A stretch of DNA of 14,122 nt from DATKEU01 sp036493295 (GTDB lineage Bacteria > Myxococcota_A > Polyangia > Fen-1088), in NCBI GenBank assembly GCA_036493295.1, contig DASXQB010000163.1, positions 1-14,122 on the forward strand, written 5' to 3'. Each line of letters opens with the position of its first letter. Positions within the stretch are counted from its first letter, which is position 1. Under the pieces are notes generated by a model. That model had not been told where the DNA came from. It saw only the letters and a list, made by a program, of their open reading frames with translations, and did no database searches. Shown in pieces: positions 8,155 to 14,122 of this stretch. Both the position numbers and the translations under genes were made by a program.

Positions 8155-8168
8155 GTTGTGGCGATACG

Positions 8169-9572
8169 ATGGGAATGAGCGCGATCAGCCCACCTGGACG
8201 CCGGCATCGCCCGGTAGGTGGCGCAGCGTGCCGGACGCTGGGGGCGCTGGTCGTCGGGTTGGCGGTCGCCTGCGCGGCGGCGCGCGCCCACGCCAACGGT
8301 GCGTTTCCGGACGCCTTGCAGATCCTGCTGCCGACGCAGAAGCCGCAGCAGATCATCCTGGGTACGAACTTCGGATTCGTGATCTCCGATGACGGCGGAA
8401 AGACCTGGGAGTGGTCCTGTGAACAAATGGCCAGCACGAACGGTTCGCTCTATCAGCTGGGTCCACCGCCGCTGGAGCGCATCTACGCCGTCTCGCAGTT
8501 CGGCCTCATTTACAGCGACAATGCTTCCTGCACCTGGACGTCGGGCGCCGGGGCGTTGACCACCGTCCTGGCCAACGACGTGTTTCCCGAACAGGCCGGT
8601 ACGCGCGTCTGGGCCGTCGCCCGCCCGATCGGCATGAGCGCCCACCCGGGCGTCTATCTATCCACCGACAACGGCCAGACCTTCGGCACCACGCCGGTCT
8701 ACGAAGATCCGTTCGCCGGCGAGTTGACCGGCGTCGAGGTGGCGGCCAGCGATCCCCAGACGGTTTATGTCGCGCTGTACGAGGTGCAAACCTGCGCCGC
8801 CGGCGACGGCGGTGATCCACTCGACGCCGGCACCGACGACGCGGGCGACGCCAGCGCGCTGTGCACGCTGCCGCGCCTGGTTCACTCCAGCGATGGCGGC
8901 GGGCACTGGGACGCGCCCATCGATCTGGTGCCGGCGCTGGGGCAAGGCATCGCGCGCATCGTGGCGGTCGATCCGAAGAACCCGCAGCGGATCTTCTTGC
9001 GGTTCACGTCGTTCACCAGTCCGGTGGACGTGCTGGCTGTCTCGGACGACGCTGGCATAACTTTTCGCACGCCGGTCTCGGTCACCGGATCGCTGACGGC
9101 TTTTTTGCGTCGGGCCGACGGCACCATCCTGGTCAGCGGTCTGACCGACGGTGGGCCGGTCGGTTTCCGTTCCAGCGACAGCGGGGCGACGTTCACGCCC
9201 TGGACCGGGATTCCCAACCTGCGCGCCCTGGCCGAGCGCGACGGACGCATCTACGGCGCCGCCGATTGGGTCAAGGATCACTACGCGCTGGGCGTGTCCA
9301 CCGATGGTGGGGCGACGTTCACGCCGGTGGTGACGTTTTCGCAGGTGTCGTCGGTGCGAGCGTGCGTGAAGACGCTCTGCCAGGATCCCTGCGACTACCA
9401 GGCGGGCGTTGGTCTGTGGCCGCCCGAGACCTGCAACCCATCGACGGCGAAGAAGACCGGCTGTGGATGCGCGGCCGGCGCGGGCGACCCCGGCCAAGTT
9501 GCCTGGCCTTGGCCGGTGCTGGCCATCGTTCTGGCGGCGGCGGTGCTGCGCCGCCGCCGGCGGGGGCGTTGA
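8169..9572 (+). CDS. MYXO-CTERM Asp-box (BNR) propeller protein, copy 1
   Basis: From the ATG at 8169 it has 467 residues; ATG 8175 is equally possible, and the frame is open back to TTG 8106. A signal peptide (about 21-43, ending ARAHA) is followed by a beta-propeller with seven Asp-box motifs of the form S-x-D-x-G-x-T-W/F at about 73, 116, 165, 240, 292, 335 and 377. Such repeats occur in sialidases, VPS10/sortilin and YCF48-like proteins; no catalytic sialidase residues can be assigned, so a binding or scaffold role is more likely. An acidic Gly/Asp/Ala-rich insert flanked by two Cys (209-232) is absent from copy 2. The C-terminal part has Cys at 399, 404, 408 and 422, then a GCGC motif (431-434), a hydrophobic helix (about 447-459) and RRRRRGR. 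This is a MYXO-CTERM sorting tail, so the protein should sit on the cell surface. The downstream gene is a tandem paralog 41 bp away. Confidence 0.85.
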   Translation: MGMSAISPPGRRHRPVGGAACRTLGALVVGLAVACAAARAHANGAFPDALQILLPTQKPQQIILGTNFGFVISDDGGKTWEWSCEQMASTNGSLYQLGPPPLERIYAVSQFGLIYSDNASCTWTSGAGALTTVLANDVFPEQAGTRVWAVARPIGMSAHPGVYLSTDNGQTFGTTPVYEDPFAGELTGVEVAASDPQTVYVALYEVQTCAAGDGGDPLDAGTDDAGDASALCTLPRLVHSSDGGGHWDAPIDLVPALGQGIARIVAVDPKNPQRIFLRFTSFTSPVDVLAVSDDAGITFRTPVSVTGSLTAFLRRADGTILVSGLTDGGPVGFRSSDSGATFTPWTGIPNLRALAERDGRIYGAADWVKDHYALGVSTDGGATFTPVVTFSQVSSVRACVKTLCQDPCDYQAGVGLWPPETCNPSTAKKTGCGCAAGAGDPGQVAWPWPVLAIVLAAAVLRRRRRGR

Positions 9573-9578
9573 ATCCAA

Positions 9579-9605
9579 TTGCCGGCGCCGCCTGACGGCT
9601 ATACT
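9579..9605 (+). promoter_or_regulatory. Candidate promoter giving a leaderless start for copy 2
   Basis: TATACT (9600-9605, 5/6 to the -10 consensus) lies 8 nt before the ATG at 9614. A TTGCCG (9579-9584) stands 15 nt upstream of it, a short spacer. Transcription would begin at or within 1-2 nt of the ATG. The 12-mer TATACTGCGCGG is identical at the rnpB promoter (11933-11944). Confidence 0.5.
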
Positions 9606-9613
9606 GCGCGGTC

Positions 9614-10945
9614 ATGGCGGCAGCAGCACCTCCGCGGTGGATCGGGATCGCTTTGGCGGCCACCGTGTTCGTCGTCGCAGCGTCCCGGCCGGCCCAGGCG
9701 AACGGGGCCTTTCCCGATTCGGTGGGCATCCTGCTTCCCGTCGATCGCCCGAAGGAGATCCGCCTGGCCACCAACTTCGGCGTCATCTCGTCGGAGGACG
9801 CCGGCAAGACCTGGTCGTGGAGCTGCGAGCAGCCGCTGTCCAGCCTGGCCAATCTTTATCAGGTGGGCGCGCCGCCCATGGATCGAATCTTCACGCTGTC
9901 GTCGAACGGTCTCATCTTCAGCGACGACGGGACCTGCGGCTGGACCCAGTCCAAGCCCACCCCGGATACGGCGCTGCTGACCGATTTTTTTCCTGATCCC
10001 GGCGACCCGAACCACGTCCTGGCCATCATCTTGCCGAACACCGCCGACCTGGAAGCGGAGGGCATCTACGGCTCAACCGACGGCGGGGCCAACTTTGGCG
10101 ACGCCTTGTTCAAGGCGCCCATCGACGGGGGAATGACCGGGATCGAAATCTCCCGCAGCGATCCGCACATCGCCTACGCCGCGATGTACGAGCGTCCAGG
10201 CGTTCACCCGCGCATCGTCAAATCCACCGACGGCGGCGCCACCTGGGGCACGCCGATCGATGTCGAAGCCAGCCTGGGCCAAAATTCGTTTCGCATCATC
10301 GCCATCGATCCGACGAATCCGCAGAAGCTGTACCTGCGCGTGCAGGAGCCGCTGCTGGAATCGCTGGCCATCTCCGACGACGGCGGCATGACGTTCAAGA
10401 AGCCGGTGACCTTCCCCATCATGATGGGCGCGTTCGCCCGGCTGGCCAGCGGCACCATCCTGTCGGCCGGGTTCAAGTACGACGCTCAGGGATTGATGAC
10501 GCCGATCGGTTATCGGTCGACCGACGGCGGGGCGACGTTCGCCTCCTGGGACAACATTCCTTCGTTCCGCGCGCTGGCCGAGCGCGGCGGCGTCCTTTAC
10601 GGATCGGCGGACAACTTCAAGGACCCGTTCGCTCTGGGCTCCTCGACCGACGAGGGGCTGACCTGGACGGCGCTGATGAAGTTCAGCCAGGTCTCGTCGA
10701 TCAACGGCTGCGTTCAGACGACCTGCGCGGGCTCGTGCGCCAGCCAGGTCAAACAGAAGTTGTGGTCGTCGGCGACCTGCTCGCCGTCGAAGGGCGGCTG
10801 TTCGGTCAGCCGGCCCTGGGACAAAAGCCGCACCGGCGGCGTGGCCTTCATCGCGGCGGCGGCGTACCTGCTGGGCGTCCGCACGCGTCGCCGCCGCCGG
10901 CGCCGTGGCCGAGCGCCCCTCGACAGTTCACCGACGGCAGGGTAG
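9614..10945 (+). CDS. MYXO-CTERM Asp-box (BNR) propeller protein, copy 2
   Basis: This 443-residue protein is a clear paralog of copy 1: the mature starts share ANGAFPD, the segment WSCEQ and the late segment KFSQVSS (FSQVSS in copy 1) align, and both carry seven Asp boxes (here at about 60, 103, 154, 204, 254, 302 and 344). The signal peptide spans 1-29 (PAQA). Cysteines at 366, 371, 375 and 389 match the C-terminal Cys set of copy 1. The tail has GGC (394-396), a hydrophobic helix (about 408-422) and a run of arginines (425-431), then an unusual extension of about 12 residues, GRAPLDSSPTAG. It lacks the acidic Cys-flanked insert of copy 1. There is no Shine-Dalgarno before the ATG, and a -10 box lies 8 nt upstream, so leaderless translation is likely. 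Surface localisation follows from the MYXO-CTERM pattern; the ligand is unknown. Confidence 0.85.
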   Translation: MAAAAPPRWIGIALAATVFVVAASRPAQANGAFPDSVGILLPVDRPKEIRLATNFGVISSEDAGKTWSWSCEQPLSSLANLYQVGAPPMDRIFTLSSNGLIFSDDGTCGWTQSKPTPDTALLTDFFPDPGDPNHVLAIILPNTADLEAEGIYGSTDGGANFGDALFKAPIDGGMTGIEISRSDPHIAYAAMYERPGVHPRIVKSTDGGATWGTPIDVEASLGQNSFRIIAIDPTNPQKLYLRVQEPLLESLAISDDGGMTFKKPVTFPIMMGAFARLASGTILSAGFKYDAQGLMTPIGYRSTDGGATFASWDNIPSFRALAERGGVLYGSADNFKDPFALGSSTDEGLTWTALMKFSQVSSINGCVQTTCAGSCASQVKQKLWSSATCSPSKGGCSVSRPWDKSRTGGVAFIAAAAYLLGVRTRRRRRRRGRAPLDSSPTAG

Positions 10946-10948
10946 ATT
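10920..10948 (+). promoter_or_regulatory. Promoter for the tRNA gene
   Basis: TCGACA (10920-10925, 5/6 to the -35 consensus) and TAGATT (10943-10948, 4/6 to the -10 consensus) stand exactly 17 nt apart. The -10 box overlaps the TAG stop of the preceding gene (10943-10945). Initiation near 10955 would give a leader of about 33 nt containing a run of eight T (10969-10976). The discriminator is GC-rich (CTGCGC), as at the rnpB promoter. Confidence 0.5.
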
Positions 10949-10987
10949 CTGCGCTCTTTGTTTACAGATTTTTTTTCGCGTCAGGCT

Positions 10988-11060
10988 GGGCCCATAGCTC
11001 AGCGGTCAGAGCTGGCGGCTCATAACCGCCTGGTCCCTGGTTCGAATCCAGGTGGGCCCA
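10988..11060 (+). tRNA. tRNA with CAU anticodon, probably tRNA-Ile2 (lysidine type)
   Basis: All arms pair: acceptor GGGCCCA/TGGGCCC with discriminator A (11060), D-stem GCTC/GAGC, anticodon stem GGCGG/CCGCC around CTCATAA (anticodon 11021-11023), and T-stem CCTGG/CCAGG with loop TTCGAAT. No CCA is encoded. A CAU anticodon can belong to elongator Met, initiator Met or Ile2. The short D-loop AGCGGTCA, the variable region TGGTC and C4/C5 in the acceptor stem match the E. coli tRNA-Ile2 pattern; C4-G69 and C5-G68 are known recognition elements for the lysidine synthetase TilS. The initiator is excluded because it normally has an unpaired first base and GGG/CCC in the anticodon stem. I therefore favour Ile2, reading AUA, with elongator Met as the alternative. 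Confidence 0.9.
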
Positions 11061-11134
11061 CAAGATCGGCGCCCACCGGCGGGCCGGCGGATGTCGCCGC
11101 AGCTTCTGCCACGGTGAACGCATACGATACACAC

Positions 11135-11140
11135 GGAGGA
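11135..11140 (+). promoter_or_regulatory. Strong Shine-Dalgarno selecting a TTG start
   Basis: GGAGGA stands 7 nt before TTG 11148, an ideal spacing. It settles the start at TTG, since the next in-frame ATG lies inside the conserved coiled-coil region. Confidence 0.8.
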
Positions 11141-11147
11141 AGCAGTC

Positions 11148-11894
11148 TTGCGCGATCAGCTTAGGCGACTTGAGGATCTTCAACGACATGACGCTCGCAT
11201 CCAGGAGTTAGAAAACGCCCTCAAGGCCATTCCCGCGAAGCTGTCTGCGACGCAGACCGATCTGACCCGCGTCGAAGGAATGCTGACCAGCGAACGGCAG
11301 GCCCTGGCTGAAACGGAGCGCTACCACAGCGAACAAAAGGGCCTGTTCACCGACGACGAACAGCAGGTCGCCGGCGCCAAGCACAAGCTTTCGCAGGCCA
11401 AGAACTCGAAGGAGTACATGGCCGCCCAGCGCGAGATCGAGCAGCGCCGCGAGAGCCTGACCGGCCGCGAGGCGGAGATCGGCAAGCTGGTCGAGGCCAT
11501 CGACAGCAAGAAGAAGCTGCTCTCCGACAAGGCCACCGACGTGCAGGCCCTGCGCGATTCCATCGAGAAGGACGCCGAGGCGGCCCGCGGCCGCATCGCC
11601 GAGCTGGAAGGAAAGATCGCCGAGCTGCGCAAGGAGCGCGAGGCCCTGGCCACCGGGGTCAAGCCCGATGTGATGAAGCGATACAGCGCCATCCGCATGC
11701 GGCGCGGCCTGGCCGTGGTCAGCGTCCGCAACGGAACGTGCCAGGGCTGCAACATGAACATCCCGCCCCAGCTGTACAACACGCTGCAAAAGGGCCTGAG
11801 CATCGAGACTTGTCCCTCCTGCCATCGCATCATCTACTGGGAAGAGCTGATGAAGATGGGCGAGGGCGGCAGCCCGACGACCACCACCACCTAG
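11148..11894 (+). CDS. Coiled-coil C4 zinc-ribbon protein (FlgZ/CdsZ, DUF164 family)
   Basis: The 248-residue protein has a long charged coiled coil (about 1-170, heptad-rich in Leu/Ala/Glu/Lys) with the family hairpin motif N-S-K-E-Y-x-A-A-Q-R-E-I-E (86-98). A C-terminal zinc ribbon has CQGC (198-201) and CPSC (222-225). Length and layout match the zf-RING_7/COG1579 family, which includes Helicobacter FlgZ (HP0958) and chlamydial CdsZ (CT398); both are reported to bind sigma-54, and FlgZ also an mRNA. Its exact role in Myxococcota is not established. Translation starts at TTG behind GGAGGA. It lies 87 bp after the tRNA with no obvious terminator between them and 54 bp before rnpB, so it may be co-transcribed with the tRNA. 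The C-terminus ends in five threonines after GGSP, probably a disordered tail. The product is cytoplasmic. Confidence 0.9.
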   Translation: MRDQLRRLEDLQRHDARIQELENALKAIPAKLSATQTDLTRVEGMLTSERQALAETERYHSEQKGLFTDDEQQVAGAKHKLSQAKNSKEYMAAQREIEQRRESLTGREAEIGKLVEAIDSKKKLLSDKATDVQALRDSIEKDAEAARGRIAELEGKIAELRKEREALATGVKPDVMKRYSAIRMRRGLAVVSVRNGTCQGCNMNIPPQLYNTLQKGLSIETCPSCHRIIYWEELMKMGEGGSPTTTTT

Positions 11895-11929
11895 GTCGTC
11901 CCTCGGCCGGCGCGATCCGGCGCTGCCGC

Positions 11930-11938
11930 TGGTATACT
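11930..11938 (+). promoter_or_regulatory. Extended -10 promoter of rnpB
   Basis: TGG-TATACT (11930-11938) is an extended -10 element with a 5/6 -10 box, and no -35 match occurs at 17 nt. Predicted initiation near 11945 coincides with the start of helix P1 of the RNA (11949). The sequence after the box, GCGCGG, is a GC-rich discriminator of the kind linked to stringent control in E. coli. Confidence 0.65.
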
Positions 11939-11948
11939 GCGCGGGCTT

Positions 11949-12345
11949 CTCGCCGAAGTCGGACAGGTGATCGCGGCGGCGTCGTGAGACGTCGTCGAGG
12001 AAAGTCCGGGCTCCGTAGGGCAGGGTGCTGGCTAACGGCCAGTCGGGGTGACCTGAAGGACAGTGCAACAGAGAACAGACCGCCGGTCCCGCAAGGGATC
12101 CGGCAAGGGTGAAACGGCGCGGTAAGAGCGCACCGCCCCTCCGGCGACGGAGGGGGCACGGCAAACCCCACCTGGAGCAAGACCGGTACGGGATCGCGAG
12201 GGCAACCTCGCCGACGTGGCCCGCGTCGATTCGATCTCGAGTTGGTCGCACGAGCCGTCCGGCAACGGCCGGCCCAGAGGAATGATCATCACCGGCGGCA
12301 ACGCCGGAACAGAACCCGGCTTACGGCCGGCTCCGGCGAGGAGCA
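11949..12345 (+). ncRNA. rnpB: RNase P RNA, bacterial type A
   Basis: This is the catalytic RNA of RNase P, which removes 5' leaders from pre-tRNAs with the protein RnpA. Universal landmarks are present in order: GAGGAAAGTCCGGGCTC (11996-12012, P4 5' side), AGGGCAGGGTGCTGGCTAAC, CAGTGCAACAGAGAACAGAC, AAGGGTGAAACGGCGCGGTA with AAGAGCGCACCG, GGCACGGCAAACCCCACC, TGGAGCAAGACCGG, GAGGAATGATCATC and ACAGAACCCGGCTTA (P4 3' side). Helix P1 pairs 11949-11962 with 12327-12340 over 14 positions, with one A-C mismatch and one G-U pair. A P3-like hairpin, GGCGTC-GTGA-GACGTC, is also seen. Length (about 395 nt) is normal. The exact 3' end is set by the terminator and is approximate. The gene has its own promoter and converges with uvrA. 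Confidence 0.96.
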
Positions 12346-12350
12346 TTTTT
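12330..12350 (+). terminator. Intrinsic terminator of rnpB
   Basis: GCTCC (12330-12334), loop GGCGA and GGAGC (12340-12344) form a perfect 5-bp stem followed by A and five T (12346-12350). The stem uses the same bases as the 3' strand of helix P1 (12327-12340), so the two structures exclude each other. Confidence 0.65.
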
Positions 12351-12383
12351 CGTGCGCGGGGATTAAATCCTCGGGAGTCGGCC

Positions 12384-14122
12384 CTACGCCGCGGTGGTGG
12401 CCCGGGCGCGGCGGATGCCCAGCAGCGGGGCCAGGAAATGTCCGGTGTACGAGCTCGGGACGCGCGCCACTTCTTCCGGCGTGCCGGCGGCGATCACCTG
12501 GCCACCGCGCGATCCGCCTTCCGGTCCGAGATCGATCACGTAATCGGCAGTCTTGATGACGTCCAGGTTGTGCTCGATCACCAGCACGGTGTTGCCTGCT
12601 TCCGTGAGGCGGCTGAGCACGGCCAGCAAACGCCGCACGTCTTCGAAGTGCAAGCCGGTGGTGGGCTCGTCCAGCAGGTAAAGCGTCTTGCCGGTGTCTC
12701 GCTTGGCCAGCTCGCGCGACAGCTTGATGCGCTGGGCTTCGCCGCCCGAAAGCGTGGTCGCCGACTGTCCCAGCGAGATGTAACCCAGGCCGACGTCGTT
12801 GAGCGTGTGCAGGATGTTCTTCAGCGTGCGGTGATGTTCGAACAGGCCCAGCGCTTCTGACACGCTGGCCTCCAGCACCTCGGCGATGCTGCGGCCTTTC
12901 CATTTCACGCGCAGGGTGGCTTCGTTGTACCGCTTGCCGCGGCACACCTCGCAGGTGACGTAGACGTCGGGGAGAAAGTGCATCTCCACCTTGCGCACGC
13001 CGTCGCCCTCGCACGCCTCGCAGCGTCCGCCTTTGACGTTGAAGGAAAAACGTCCCGGCTGATAACCGTAGGTCTTCGCCTCCTCGGTCAAGGCGAAGAC
13101 CTCGCGGATGGCGTCGAAGGCTTTGGTGTAGGTGGCCGGGTTGGAACGCGGCGTGCGGCCGATCGGTTTTTGATCGATGTCGATCACCTTGTCGATGGCT
13201 TCAATGCCGGTCAACCCGCTGTGGGCCCCGACGCGATCGAAGCTGCCCAGCAGCTTGCGCCGCAGCGCCGGCTGCAGGATGCCGTTGATCAGCGACGATT
13301 TCCCGGCGCCCGACACGCCCGTCACCGCCACCAGCACGCCCAGCGGAAACTGCACGTCGATGTTCTTGAGGTTGTGCTCGCGGGCGCCCTTGACGGTGAT
13401 GAAGCCCTGCGGCTTGCGGCGCTCGCCGGGGACCTCGATGCGTTCCACGCCAGACAGAAAACGTCCGGTCGGCGAATTTGGATCGGCCTTCAAAACTTCG
13501 GGCGGGCCTTCCGAGACCACGCGCCCGCCCTGGCGGCCGGCGCCCGGGCCGAAGTCGACCACGTAGTCCGCTGATTCGATGGTCTCCGCGTCGTGCTCGA
13601 CCACGATGACGCTGTTGCCGAGATCGCGCAGCCGCCGCAGCGTCGCGATGAGGCGCAGGTTGTCGCGCTGGTGCAACCCGATCGACGGCTCGTCCAGCAC
13701 GTACATCACGCCCGACAGTTCGGACCCAAGCTGCGACGCCAGCCGGATGCGCTGGGCTTCGCCGCCCGACAGCGAGGCCGCCGCGCGATCCAGCGTCAGG
13801 TATTCCAGGCCCACGTCCAGCAGGAAGCCCAGGCGCGCGTTCACCTCTTTCAAGATCTCGGTGGCGATCTGGGCGCGCGCTCCGGTCAAGCCCAGGCTGC
13901 CGAAATAGCGGCTGGCCTCGGCGACGGTCAGGCCGCACACCTCGACGATGCTTTTCCCGGCCAGCAGCACGGCGCGCGATTCGGGGCGCAGGCGCTGGCC
14001 CTTGCACGCCAGGCACTGCTGCTCGCGGAAATAACGCTGGTACCACTGGCGCGTCACCTCGGACGAGGATTCGGTCATGCGCTTCTTGATCGTGTTGATC
14101 ACGCCGGCAAAACGCATCGCCC
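12384..14122 (-). CDS. uvrA: Excinuclease ABC subunit A, C-terminal part
   Basis: UvrA is the damage-sensing ATPase of nucleotide excision repair; as a dimer it loads UvrB on damaged DNA. About 578 codons of the usual roughly 940 are in the window, and the N-terminus lies past the right edge, so the in-frame ATG at 14117 is not the true start. Counting from that Met: CLAC (35-38), first ABC signature LSGGEAQRIRLASQL (116-130), Walker B VLDEPSIGLH (140-149), second Walker A GVSGAGKSS (267-275), zinc module CEAC...CEVC (366-369, 389-392), second signature LSGGEAQRIKLSREL (456-470), Walker B YLLDEPTTGLH (480-490) and the switch His in VIEHNLD (513-519). All key residues are intact and the C-terminus has normal length. 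The stop lies 33 bp from the rnpB T-tract, convergent with it. I see no clear intrinsic terminator on this strand. Confidence 0.97.
   Translation of the reverse strand, partial: AMRFAGVINTIKKRMTESSSEVTRQWYQRYFREQQCLACKGQRLRPESRAVLLAGKSIVEVCGLTVAEASRYFGSLGLTGARAQIATEILKEVNARLGFLLDVGLEYLTLDRAAASLSGGEAQRIRLASQLGSELSGVMYVLDEPSIGLHQRDNLRLIATLRRLRDLGNSVIVVEHDAETIESADYVVDFGPGAGRQGGRVVSEGPPEVLKADPNSPTGRFLSGVERIEVPGERRKPQGFITVKGAREHNLKNIDVQFPLGVLVAVTGVSGAGKSSLINGILQPALRRKLLGSFDRVGAHSGLTGIEAIDKVIDIDQKPIGRTPRSNPATYTKAFDAIREVFALTEEAKTYGYQPGRFSFNVKGGRCEACEGDGVRKVEMHFLPDVYVTCEVCRGKRYNEATLRVKWKGRSIAEVLEASVSEALGLFEHHRTLKNILHTLNDVGLGYISLGQSATTLSGGEAQRIKLSRELAKRDTGKTLYLLDEPTTGLHFEDVRRLLAVLSRLTEAGNTVLVIEHNLDVIKTADYVIDLGPEGGSRGGQVIAAGTPEEVARVPSSYTGHFLAPLLGIRRARATTAA

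Noticed and set aside
8106..8168. TTG start at 8106 for the first Asp-box protein
   Set aside because: It adds a Cys/Arg-rich stretch before the signal peptide and would overlap the candidate promoter.
8658..9578. 306-codon minus-strand open frame opposite the first Asp-box gene
   Set aside because: Composition is Arg/Gly/Ala/His-rich shadow protein, with no motif, and the plus strand carries a convincing Asp-box propeller.
10949..10976. TCTG...CAGA plus T8 as a terminator for the second Asp-box gene
   Set aside because: The stem is only 4 bp with a 13-nt loop; the T-run lies in the tRNA leader and termination here would block the tRNA.
11208..12251. 347-codon minus-strand open frame across the zinc-ribbon gene and rnpB
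   Set aside because: It is antisense to a clearly recognised protein and to RNase P RNA; its Leu/Gly/Ala/Arg-rich translation has no domain. High GC keeps such frames open.
12357..12373. Hairpin around GGATTAAATCC between rnpB and uvrA as a bidirectional terminator
   Set aside because: No T-run follows on either strand, and the stem has a mismatch on the minus strand; the rnpB terminator lies just upstream of it.
12978..13574. 198-codon plus-strand frame opposite uvrA
   Set aside because: It is antisense to intact UvrA motifs and is a GC-driven shadow.
1..14122. CRISPR arrays, insertion sequences, integrases, restriction or toxin genes
   Set aside because: I looked for regular short direct repeats, transposase motifs and terminal inverted repeats and saw none; the only regular repeats are protein-level (20-residue solenoid coils and Asp boxes).

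Overview
The window is GC-rich DNA from a bacterium that is most likely a member of the Myxococcota (delta-proteobacterial relatives). The best evidence is three secreted proteins whose C-termini end in a short Gly-Cys motif, a hydrophobic helix and an Arg cluster, which is the pattern of the MYXO-CTERM surface-sorting signal. High GC and a tRNA without an encoded CCA end fit this but do not prove it. I see no insertion sequence, CRISPR array, integrase or phage gene.

Left part (1-8070, minus strand). A truncated gene for an exported protein sits at the edge (1-131). It is followed by a small basic protein of unknown function (221-682) behind an AT-rich gap. Next comes a two-gene operon read leftwards. 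The first gene (3448-8070) encodes a secreted protein of about 1540 residues made of two discoidin-like domains, beta-solenoid blocks with an exact 20-residue repeat, two LamG-like lectin domains and a C-terminal propeller. The second gene (908-3451) overlaps it by 4 bp (ATGA) and encodes a propeller, a fibronectin-III-like domain, a right-handed beta-helix and a MYXO-CTERM anchor. The pair looks like a large unanchored surface protein with an anchored partner.

Middle (8071-10945, plus strand). A 98-bp divergent promoter region separates this operon from two tandem paralogous genes (8169-9572, 9614-10945). Each encodes a signal peptide, a propeller with seven Asp-box/BNR motifs, a Cys-rich segment and a MYXO-CTERM-like tail. 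The second has a TATACT -10 box only 8 nt before its ATG and no Shine-Dalgarno sequence, so it may be translated leaderless.

Right part (10946-14122). This is a housekeeping block: a CAU-anticodon tRNA whose body resembles tRNA-Ile2 (the lysidine-modified AUA reader), a coiled-coil/C4 zinc-ribbon protein of the FlgZ/CdsZ family starting at TTG behind a strong GGAGGA, the RNase P RNA gene rnpB with its own extended -10 promoter and intrinsic terminator, and the convergent 3' part of uvrA, which runs off the right edge.

The left and middle genes would together build part of the cell surface through adhesion-type and carbohydrate-binding modules. The right part serves tRNA maturation, translation and DNA repair. 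No complete new defence or mobile system is visible. The most novel content is the translationally coupled surface-protein pair and the tandem Asp-box MYXO-CTERM proteins.
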